Source: Ignavibacteria bacterium | Lineage (GTDB): Bacteria > Bacteroidota > Ignavibacteria > Ignavibacteriales > Melioribacteraceae | DNA length: 6,167 nt | Assembly: GCA_011049495.1 (NCBI GenBank) | Contig: DSBF01000249.1 | Location: 1 to 6,167 of the forward strand | Direction of reading: 5' to 3' | Shown: positions 1 to 6,167 of the stretch, in pieces | How positions within the stretch are numbered: the stretch's first letter is position 1 | Layout of the letters: each line of letters opens with the position of its first letter | Notes under the pieces: model-generated | What the model saw: the letters and a program-made list of their open reading frames with translations, nothing else | What the model was told of the DNA's origin: nothing | The model's database searches: none | Translations under genes and position numbers: made by a program

Positions 1-11
1 AGTAAAATAAG

Positions 12-60
12 ACACTAATTTCACGAATTGACACGAATTAACTTGAATTGAAATTCATGA
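12..60. repeat. Degenerate repeat with 10-base period (CACGAATT-like units)
   Basis: Successive ten-base blocks carry the same core: CACTAATT at 13-20, CACGAATT at 22-29, CACGAATT at 32-39 and CTTGAATT at 42-49, followed by an inverted-looking AAATTCATGA at 51-60. On the minus strand this reads as AATTCGTG units spaced by two bases. The unit length is close to one DNA helical turn. It lies about 90 bases or more beyond the stop of the kinase gene and has no coding potential. From memory, AATTCGTG-type strings recur between genes of some AT-rich bacteria, so this may be one copy of a dispersed intergenic repeat. The left end may continue outside the window. Confidence 0.5.
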
Positions 61-78
61 GATTCGGGTCTTAGGACT

Positions 79-98
79 AATTTACCAGGCGGCAAATT
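79..98 (-). other. Stem-loop downstream of the kinase gene, possible weak terminator
   Basis: Read on the minus strand, AATTTGCC is followed by the four-base loop GCCT and then GGTAAATT. This gives an eight-pair stem with one G-U pair, starting about 50 bases after the kinase stop codon. It is well placed to protect or end the kinase mRNA. However, no run of U follows the stem, so it is not a classic intrinsic terminator. It could be a processing or stabilising hairpin, or chance. Confidence 0.35.
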
Positions 99-149
99 TC
101 GTAATAGTAAATAAATATAAGCGGGAAGTAATATATTTAGAAGGCAAAG

Positions 150-2390
150 TTAATCATTGGATTTCGGAAGAGTAAAATTGAATGTGGTTCCTTTGCCTTC
201 TTCACTTTCAACCCAAATTTTGCCGCCGTGTTTTTCAATAAATTCTTTGCAAAGGATTAACCCTAAACCGGTCCCGGCTTCGTTTGCTGTTCCGGGAGTT
301 GTGTTGGTTGTATCTAATTTGAATAAACTATCAACCCTGTTTTTGTTCATCCCAACACCCGAATCTACTACCTTAACAATAATTTCCTTTTCATTGTAAT
401 TTTCAGCGGCAAGTGTAATCTGACTATTCTTATAACTAAACTTGATAGCATTTGTTAATAGATTGCGAAGAACAGTATTAAGCATTGCTTCGTCGGCATT
501 AATAAAAATATTTTCGGAAATCTTGTGTATAAATTTGATGTTTTTATTTGCAGCAGTCTTTTCTAATAGATTGAAATTTTCTTTTACTACCGACATGAGA
601 TTAATTTTTTCCGGATTATAATCAATTCTTCCTGTTTGAGCACGCGACCACTGCAATAGATTTTGAAGTAAATTATGTGAGAGGTCTGCAGATTTTTTCA
701 TCTCTTCTATGTAATACTTTCTTTCCTCATCAGATAATTCATTATAATCGGCAAGAAGGATATCGGAAAATCCCATAATTGTAATAAACGGATTCTTCAA
801 ATCGTGAGCAATTATGGAAAAGAACTTATCTTTAGTGGCGTTTAGTTCTTTCAGTTCTTCGGAGAATTTCTTTATTGCTTCTGCGTTACGTTTCCTTTCA
901 ATTACCTGTGCAATCTGTTCTGCAACAAACACAAGTATCTGTTTTTCTTCTTCACCGTAAGTATCGGCTTTGTGATAATCCTGAACTACAATCACACCAA
1001 TTGTTTTCCCCGCAACTTTAAGCGGAACACCAAGCCAAATTAAAGTCGGAGTTCCGATAAGTTCTACTTCACCGGCTTCACGCAGTTCTAAATCCAATTT
1101 TTCATCAATTAGTGTTGCTTCACCTTTACGTAAAATATATTCCGTTAAACCATTCCCTGCTTTTTTAGGCGGGTAAGGCGGGTCAAATTCATCAACCATA
1201 TAAGGGAAGGAAACCATGTCGGTTTTTTCATCGTAAATTGCAATGTAAAAGTTTATTACCGGCATAAGTAAACTGACGGCTTCATGGATTTTTTTGTATA
1301 AAGCAATCATATCCGATGCAGTATAAGCCGCTTCGGAGATTTGATATAATACTTCGCGAATATTTTGTGCTCGTTTGGTTTCAGTAATGTCCCGAACAAT
1401 TGCAAGAATTACTTTTTTACCACCAATAACAATTGCGTTTAGTGAAACATCAGCATCAAATAATTCTCCGTCCTTTTTTTTATGCTTCCAATAGAATCTT
1501 TGCGGTTTATCGTTGAAAGCATTTTCTATTTTCTCTTTTGCAGAAACACTTGACTCTCTGCCGTCCGGCTGCATTTCCGGTGAGAAAACTATTGGTGATT
1601 TACCGATTATATCTTCCTTTGTACAGTTAAATAAAGTACAGACTGAATCGTTACAGTCAATAAAGACATTGCTCATCAAAAACATTCCATCGGATGAACT
1701 TTCAAAAATTGCTCTATACGTTTCGGCACTTTCTCTTAATACTTTCTCTGCTTTAATTCTATCTGTAATGTCTTGAAAGCTCCATACTCTTCCGATGATT
1801 TCGTTATCTAATATTTGAGGCATAGAATATTGCTCAAATATTCTTTCGTCTTTAAGTTCAATTGTACCAAGTGTTTCTTTGTCAGTTTTATTGTTGAGCT
1901 CTTTTACTAAGTCTAAAAAGTTATCAGGATTAATCAAATTAGAGGATATAAATTCGAATAACTTACGAGAGTCTTTGGATTGAATAATATCTTCTGGTAT
2001 TTTCCATAGCTCAATAAATTTTTTATTTGTTCTTGTTATTTCTCCATTGCTATCTATTACTAAAATTCCGTCAATAGTTGATTCAAGTGTGGCTTCTAAA
2101 ATAGAATTATTAAGTGTACTTTCCTGATAGATTTTCCTTCTTTCAGCAATCCCTTTATTAATTTCATCTAATAGTTTATTGTGATCCTTTATAATGAAGT
2201 AAGCGGCAACAGCAGCGACAACCGAGGCGAATATAATGGTAATTACATTAGACTCAATAACAGATAACTCTCTGAGTAAATAAAACTTTGCAAATTGGTA
2301 TAAGGACATGAAGATTAAAACAGCAATAAAAACTGTTATAAGTCGAGGGATTAATTTCTTTTTAATATTTGGATTTACCTTACTTCCCAT
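150..2390 (-). CDS. Membrane-bound PAS-PAS-GAF sensor histidine kinase
   Basis: Complete 746-residue sensor kinase, expected to autophosphorylate from ATP and pass phosphate to a response regulator. A basic N-terminus (KKK at 10-12) precedes membrane helices at about 13-34 and 48-67, leaving only a roughly 13-residue external loop, so sensing is probably cytoplasmic. Then come a coiled linker (69-104), PAS1 (about 95-210, ending QDITDR), PAS2 (about 222-338, with SPEMQPDGR and RDITETKR), GAF (about 345-498, with FYIAIYD and GLTEYIL), a helical linker (498-522), HisKA with phosphoacceptor H529 in SIIAHDLKNPF, and HATPase_c. The ATPase carries N-box N643 and N647, G1 box DSGVG (676-680) and G2 box GTGLGL (706-711), so it should be active. 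There is no receiver domain and no response regulator in the window. The start is chosen because it precedes the first membrane helix; no clear Shine-Dalgarno sequence is seen. Ligands and target are unknown. Confidence 0.95.
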   Translation of the reverse strand: MGSKVNPNIKKKLIPRLITVFIAVLIFMSLYQFAKFYLLRELSVIESNVITIIFASVVAAVAAYFIIKDHNKLLDEINKGIAERRKIYQESTLNNSILEATLESTIDGILVIDSNGEITRTNKKFIELWKIPEDIIQSKDSRKLFEFISSNLINPDNFLDLVKELNNKTDKETLGTIELKDERIFEQYSMPQILDNEIIGRVWSFQDITDRIKAEKVLRESAETYRAIFESSSDGMFLMSNVFIDCNDSVCTLFNCTKEDIIGKSPIVFSPEMQPDGRESSVSAKEKIENAFNDKPQRFYWKHKKKDGELFDADVSLNAIVIGGKKVILAIVRDITETKRAQNIREVLYQISEAAYTASDMIALYKKIHEAVSLLMPVINFYIAIYDEKTDMVSFPYMVDEFDPPYPPKKAGNGLTEYILRKGEATLIDEKLDLELREAGEVELIGTPTLIWLGVPLKVAGKTIGVIVVQDYHKADTYGEEEKQILVFVAEQIAQVIERKRNAEAIKKFSEELKELNATKDKFFSIIAHDLKNPFITIMGFSDILLADYNELSDEERKYYIEEMKKSADLSHNLLQNLLQWSRAQTGRIDYNPEKINLMSVVKENFNLLEKTAANKNIKFIHKISENIFINADEAMLNTVLRNLLTNAIKFSYKNSQITLAAENYNEKEIIVKVVDSGVGMNKNRVDSLFKLDTTNTTPGTANEAGTGLGLILCKEFIEKHGGKIWVESEEGKGTTFNFTLPKSND

Positions 2391-2484
2391 GCTTTGATTA
2401 TAATGGCAATTTAAATAGAATGTATAAGTTCAATATTAGCCTGTTAATTTTTGTTTTAACGAAAAAAAAATCATGAGCATTATT

Positions 2485-2520
2485 TGACATTAATATAATA
2501 AAATTATTGTCTTTATGTCA
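2485..2520. repeat. Inverted repeat TGACAT / ATGTCA with AT-rich inner stem
   Basis: TGACAT at 2485-2490 is matched by its exact reverse complement ATGTCA at 2515-2520. Between them lies a second small palindrome, AATAA (2497-2501) with TTATT (2504-2508). It could be an operator half-site pair about three turns apart, centre to centre, or a weak cruciform. The arms are short and the background is AT-rich, so chance is a real alternative. It sits about 95-130 bases upstream of the kinase start. Confidence 0.3.
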
Positions 2521-2575
2521 TTAAAAAAACATACAATCTAAACCCCAAACGGTGGATCAGAGGATATTTAGGTGG

Positions 2576-2607
2576 CAAAATTTTGTAAAACTAGTTTTTA
2601 AAAAACT
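2576..2607. repeat. Cluster of three overlapping or abutting AT-rich palindromes
   Basis: Three perfect palindromes lie within 32 bases: CAAAATTTTG (2576-2585), AAAACTAGTTTT (2587-2598) and AGTTTTT-A-AAAAACT (2593-2607). The last two share the AGTTTT arm, so their pairings exclude each other. The cluster falls almost exactly at the midpoint of the divergent intergenic region (centre near base 2601). This is what a dimeric repressor or activator site serving both promoters might look like. AT-rich sequence makes such palindromes easier to get by chance, and no known regulator consensus is recognised. Confidence 0.4.
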
Positions 2608-2626
2608 CTATAACAAATTTGGGATA

Positions 2627-2675
2627 AACCTTCAAGGTAAGGGTATGCGTTTTATGTAGTTTTTCCTCGAAGGTT
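2627..2675. repeat. Long inverted repeat AACCTTCAAGG / CCTCGAAGGTT
   Basis: The 11-base arm AACCTTCAAGG (2627-2637) is complementary to CCTCGAAGGTT (2665-2675) at 10 of 11 positions, with one A-C mismatch and a 27-base spacer. The left arm also contains a small palindrome of its own (CCTT-C-AAGG). It is G+C-richer than its surroundings, which makes chance less likely. The spacer ends in a T5 run before the right arm, and no U-run follows the stem, so it is not an intrinsic terminator. It could be a folded 5' leader of the macroglobulin mRNA (if transcription starts upstream), paired operator sites, or a remnant of a small mobile repeat. Confidence 0.4.
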
Positions 2676-2812
2676 GCTAAGATGGCTATCATTGTGGGTT
2701 TAGGATAACAAAAATCATCAAATTTTTTACTTCACTATTAAACTGCATAATGATTATTTTCAATGGTGTACTTGAATCACTTAGTGCAAAACTAAAAAGC
2801 ATCGGGGTTATT

Positions 2813-5800
2813 ATGAAAAAAAACATTTTATTTATATTTCTCATAACCGTATTGTTCTTTTCGTGCGGACCTTCAAACACTGTAAAAGTAAAAGAGTTCT
2901 CTCCAACCGGTGAAGTAGAAAATCTCACAACATTTACAGTTGAGTTTTCAGAAAATCTTGCCCCCGCAGATCAATTAGAACAATGGCTAACAGATGAGTT
3001 TATTGAATTCGATCCGAAAATTCCCGGTCAATATAAATGGCTGGACTCGCGCACATTAATTTTTTCTCCCGATGTTCCACTGGAACCAATTCAAAAGTAT
3101 AAAGCTAAGATTACGAAGAAAGTTTTGTTCAATTCAACTTTTACACCGGATTTTGACGAGTATGAATTTTACACTCCCGATTTCGATGTTCTGTCAGTTG
3201 ATTTCTTTTGGACAAGAATTCCTCATAAATCCTATGAACTTTCAGTTCAGGCAAACATTAATTTTAATTATGCAGTAAACCCCGATCAACTAAAACAATT
3301 CATTTCTGTTCTAAGAGAAGGTAAAGAAGTAAGAGACTTCGAAATCGTATCTCAAAAGAGCAATACAACATTGGCTGTTAGTTTTGGAGAAGTTCAACAA
3401 ACAGAAAAGGATCAGGAATTTAAAGTAACTATTGATAAAGGATTGAACTCGGTTATTGGTAAAAAACCGCTTCAAGATTCGAGAACGTTTTCGCAGAAGT
3501 TACCGCCAATTACAAAACTACAAATTACCGGAGTCTCTTCTGAATTTGACGGAAGTACGGTTTCAATAATTATCGGTACAACACAAATGGTCGATCAAAC
3601 AAAGTTGAAAGATTATGTTGTTATTGAATCAATTCGAGATATGCAATTCTTCGTAACTGAAAGTTCATTTAGAATTGAAGCCGATCTTGAAAATATAGAA
3701 ACCGTTGAACTGTTGATAAAGAAAGGGCTGCCTGGTTTATACGGAGGCGAACTTGAATTTGAATACGAGCAAGTAGTATCGCTTGTAAGTCTTAACCCAT
3801 CAATTAACTTTTCAGATAAGAGCGGTAAATATTTAATGCTTGGCGGTGAAAAAAATCTGCAGGCAAATGTTGTTAATGTTGATAAGATAGAGATCGAAGT
3901 CTCGCAAATATTTAAAAATAACTTAATCCATTTCTTGGATCGTTATTCTTACACTTACAATGATTCTTGGGGATATTATAATCCATATTATTATACCGAA
4001 AGTTTCGGGCGTTCTTTATACACAAAGAAAGTTGAATTAAACGGCGGAAGAAATTGGCTGCAAAAACTTGATATTAATCTTAACGAAACAATACGAAAAG
4101 ATATAAAAGGAATTTATACGGTAACTGTCCGCTCCGATGAAGACAGGTGGATACAAGATTCTAAAATGATTGCAATTTCCGATCTTGCAATTATTGCTAA
4201 GCAATCAAGTAATCAGTTTGTTGTTTTTGTTAATTCTATTGAATCTGCCGAACCGGTTGCGGATGTTGAGGTTTCGGTTATTTCATTTAACAACCAAGTT
4301 AGGCTGCAAGGCAAAACAAATGACAAAGGTATTGTTACTTTTAACAATGTTGAAGAACAATTAAAAGGGTTCTTCCCGCAATTAGTTACCGCAGAAAAAG
4401 GAGATGATTTTAATTACATCGATTTGCGCGAAACTTTTATAGAAACATCGAGATTTGATGTCGGCGGTAAAACAGAATACTCCGATACTTACCAGGCATT
4501 TATTTACGGTGATAGAAATATTTATAGACCCGGAGATAAAGCAAATATATCTGCAATCATTCGCGATAACAATATTAACGTTGTAAAAGATCTTCCCGTA
4601 ATAATAAAAGTAATTTCACCAACAGGGAAAGTATTCGACGAATTCAAAAAAGACTTAAACAATGAGGGCTCATTCGAACTTTCGTTTAACATTCCCGATT
4701 ATGCATTAACCGGTCAATACAGAGCAGATTTATTTATTGGAAGCAGTCAACTTATCGGTGTTTATTCATTTAGTGTTGAAGACTTTGTCCCTGATAAGAT
4801 TCGTGTTTCATTAAAGAAAGAAAAAGAAAAATTCTTTGAAGGAGAAAAAGCAGAAATAAAAACCGAAGCCGAATATTTATTCGGGACAGAAGCAAGCGGC
4901 TTAAAGTATGAAGCAGATATTCAACTTCGTCATCAACCTTTTGTCAGTCGAACTTTCCGCGATTATGATTTCTCAAGATCTACCGCTGAGAATACAAGAA
5001 TTGAAAATACATTCATTGACGGAAACTTAAACGAGAAAGGTGAAGCTGATATAACTTACATTGTACCAAGCGGTTTATCCGGCGGAGGTATAATAAAGGG
5101 TTATGCTTTTGTCAGTGTTTTCGATTTAACAGGAAGACCGGTTAATAGGGTAATGGATTTCTCAGTCTATCCTAAAAAATATTTTGTTGGAATTAAAGCT
5201 CCCGGTTATTATTTCGGGACAAACGAAAAGTTAAACTTTCAAGCAGCAGTTGTTGATTATAACGATGCGGCTATTAGTGATTTTACAGGAACAGCTCAAC
5301 TTGTTAGATATGAATGGAAAACCGTTCTTAAAAAAGATTACGGTGATAGATATTATTATGCATCAGAAGAACAAGAAGTAATAGAATGGGAAAAAGTAAT
5401 TAATTTCAAAAATGGTCTTGCCGATATACCGTTTGTTCTTTCAAAATCTGGGAAATATCAATTGCGGATTGCAAAGAAAGGAAATGAATCGGATGGATTT
5501 GTTTATAAAGAATTTTATGCTTACGGCTGGGGAAGTTCAACCGCATCTTCTTTTGAAGTAGATAAAGAAGGAAGAATCGATATTGTTTTCGATAAAGAAA
5601 AATATGAACCTGGTGAAAATTCTAAAATATTATTTATGACTCCCTTCGCCGGTAAAATGTTAATCACTTTTGAAAGAAACGGTGTTTACGAACATCAATA
5701 TGTTGATGTAAAGGAAAGATCATTCGAGCTAAATATAAAAGCTAAGGATTCGTTTATGCCGAATACTTATGTTACCGCAACTTTGTTCAGACCACATAAG

Positions 5801-6167
5801 ATTGATAACCAAGCACCGTTTTTAGTTGCTCACGGTTTTGCTTCAATGAAAGTTGAAAAAGCAAGCAACAAACTTCCTGTTACTATTACTGCAAATGGAA
5901 AAGTAAAACCGAATACAAAGCAAACAATATTAATTAAAACATCACCAAACAAAGATATTTACGTAACATTAGCTGCTGTTGATGAAGGGATTTTACAAAT
6001 AAAGAATTATCAAACTCCTGATCCGTATGCATATTTGTATGCAAAACGTCCGTTAAAAGTGTCATCTTATGATTTGTATAAATTACTTTTACCGGAAATT
6101 ATTTCAATATCATCTTCAACAGGGGGTGATAAGTTAGCTGCCGAGTTACAAAAAAGAGCTAATCCAA
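2813..6167 (+). CDS. Alpha-2-macroglobulin family lipoprotein, 3' end outside window
   Basis: The first 1118 residues of a bacterial alpha-2-macroglobulin, a large lipid-anchored protease trap of the YfhM type; the frame is open to the window edge. The signal peptide MKKNILFIFLITVLFFSC gives lipidation at C18. Beta-sandwich (MG/Ig-like) domains follow: an N-terminal one with RTLIFSPD, further ones to about 450, a bMG3-like one from S456-D457-L458, MG2 with YGDRNIYRPGD (565-575), bMG5-like from about 655, bMG6-like from about 785, and the bait-region domain from about 916 (YEPGE 931-935) with VDEGIL (1056-1061). TPDP (1068-1071) and GGD (1104-1106) follow. The thioester domain, normally next, lies beyond the edge, as does any downstream pbpC-like partner. 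ATG 2813 is chosen because the signal peptide begins there; an in-frame ATG at 2750 would bury it. A GGGG at 2804-2807 is the only hint of a ribosome site. Residues 378-403 are tyrosine-rich. Domain borders are approximate. Confidence 0.93.
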   Translation, partial: MKKNILFIFLITVLFFSCGPSNTVKVKEFSPTGEVENLTTFTVEFSENLAPADQLEQWLTDEFIEFDPKIPGQYKWLDSRTLIFSPDVPLEPIQKYKAKITKKVLFNSTFTPDFDEYEFYTPDFDVLSVDFFWTRIPHKSYELSVQANINFNYAVNPDQLKQFISVLREGKEVRDFEIVSQKSNTTLAVSFGEVQQTEKDQEFKVTIDKGLNSVIGKKPLQDSRTFSQKLPPITKLQITGVSSEFDGSTVSIIIGTTQMVDQTKLKDYVVIESIRDMQFFVTESSFRIEADLENIETVELLIKKGLPGLYGGELEFEYEQVVSLVSLNPSINFSDKSGKYLMLGGEKNLQANVVNVDKIEIEVSQIFKNNLIHFLDRYSYTYNDSWGYYNPYYYTESFGRSLYTKKVELNGGRNWLQKLDINLNETIRKDIKGIYTVTVRSDEDRWIQDSKMIAISDLAIIAKQSSNQFVVFVNSIESAEPVADVEVSVISFNNQVRLQGKTNDKGIVTFNNVEEQLKGFFPQLVTAEKGDDFNYIDLRETFIETSRFDVGGKTEYSDTYQAFIYGDRNIYRPGDKANISAIIRDNNINVVKDLPVIIKVISPTGKVFDEFKKDLNNEGSFELSFNIPDYALTGQYRADLFIGSSQLIGVYSFSVEDFVPDKIRVSLKKEKEKFFEGEKAEIKTEAEYLFGTEASGLKYEADIQLRHQPFVSRTFRDYDFSRSTAENTRIENTFIDGNLNEKGEADITYIVPSGLSGGGIIKGYAFVSVFDLTGRPVNRVMDFSVYPKKYFVGIKAPGYYFGTNEKLNFQAAVVDYNDAAISDFTGTAQLVRYEWKTVLKKDYGDRYYYASEEQEVIEWEKVINFKNGLADIPFVLSKSGKYQLRIAKKGNESDGFVYKEFYAYGWGSSTASSFEVDKEGRIDIVFDKEKYEPGENSKILFMTPFAGKMLITFERNGVYEHQYVDVKERSFELNIKAKDSFMPNTYVTATLFRPHKIDNQAPFLVAHGFASMKVEKASNKLPVTITANGKVKPNTKQTILIKTSPNKDIYVTLAAVDEGILQIKNYQTPDPYAYLYAKRPLKVSSYDLYKLLLPEIISISSSTGGDKLAAELQKRANP

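Larger units (their letters stand above)
2391..2812. promoter_or_regulatory. Divergent intergenic control region, no gene seen
   Basis: These 422 bases separate the start codons of the kinase (leftward) and the macroglobulin (rightward), so promoters for both must lie here or inside the genes. The stretch is very AT-rich, with an A9 run at 2462-2470, and has stops in all frames. I find no convincing small protein gene or structured RNA. Promoter-like fragments occur: on the minus strand TAATATTG (2431-2438), one mismatch from the Bacteroidota TAnnTTTG element and about 40 bases before the kinase start; on the plus strand CATAAT (2746-2751), about 60 bases before the macroglobulin start. Neither has a good upstream partner element, so I do not call either as a promoter. 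The inverted repeats inside are listed separately. Confidence 0.6.

Noticed and set aside
157..399. Plus-strand open frame inside the kinase ATPase domain.
   Set aside because: It is antisense to a well-supported catalytic domain; composition matches a chance shadow. The same applies to 1513-1776.
1470..1485. A8 run on the minus strand in PAS2 (codons AAA AAA AAG), resembling a slippery frameshift site.
   Set aside because: It encodes a normal K-K-K in a domain whose downstream frame is intact, and no stimulating stem-loop or upstream ribosome site is evident.
2484..2499. TTGACA (2484-2489) and TATAAT (2494-2499), which look like promoter -35 and -10 boxes.
   Set aside because: They are only four bases apart, far from the 16-18 needed, and neither has a partner at the right distance.
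2538..2703. Eight-base inverted pair CTAAACCC (2538-2545) and GGGTTTAG (2696-2703) that might be the ends of a miniature transposable element.
   Set aside because: The arms are short, 150 bases apart, and no target-site duplication is seen at the flanks.
2682..2708. Eight-codon open frame (MAIIVGLG) in the intergenic region.
   Set aside because: Too short, with no ribosome site and no recognisable leader-peptide features.
2750..2812. In-frame upstream ATG that would extend the macroglobulin by 21 residues.
   Set aside because: The extension would place a polar segment before the signal peptide; ATG 2813 gives a textbook lipoprotein signal.
2816..2823. A8 run right after the macroglobulin start codon, a possible phase-variable tract.
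   Set aside because: AAA-rich second and third codons are usual for lipoprotein signal peptides in AT-rich genomes, and the frame is intact.
2689..2928. Minus-strand open frame of 79 codons across the macroglobulin start.
   Set aside because: It overlaps the signal peptide and N-terminus of a clear gene in the opposite direction and resembles no protein family.
3072..3278. Plus-strand open frame in another phase inside the macroglobulin gene.
   Set aside because: It lies wholly within a convincing reading frame and has no domain signature. The same applies to 4170-4364.

Overview
The window holds two genes in divergent arrangement, separated by a 422-base non-coding stretch. It looks like a chromosomal piece of an AT-rich bacterium (roughly one third G+C by eye). 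No tRNA, rRNA, CRISPR array, transposase or phage gene is visible. Weak or absent Shine-Dalgarno sequences, a large lipoprotein of the bacterial alpha-2-macroglobulin type and a histidine kinase with an HDLKNPF-type phosphoacceptor box all fit the Bacteroidota/Ignavibacteria (FCB) group. That placement is an inference from style, not proof.

Layout. Bases 1-149 are the 3' flank of the kinase gene: a degenerate repeat of 10-base period (about 12-60) and a short stem-loop (79-98). Bases 150-2390 (minus strand) encode a complete 746-residue membrane-anchored sensor kinase with two membrane helices, two PAS domains, a GAF domain, HisKA and an ATPase domain. Bases 2391-2812 are the shared upstream region of both genes. 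It contains no convincing gene, but has a cluster of overlapping AT-rich palindromes almost exactly at its centre and two longer inverted repeats. Bases 2813-6167 (plus strand) encode the first 1118 residues of a lipoprotein alpha-2-macroglobulin homologue. The gene runs off the right edge before the part that would show whether it has a thioester.

Function. The macroglobulin is expected to sit lipid-anchored in the periplasm or outer membrane and trap foreign proteases, in the manner of E. coli YfhM. The kinase has no response regulator in the window, so its target is unknown. Divergent transcription makes shared regulation possible, but nothing in the sequence proves it. I see two recognisable families and no clearly new system. 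The points worth following are the palindrome-rich control region, the periodic repeat at the left edge and the unresolved thioester status of the macroglobulin.
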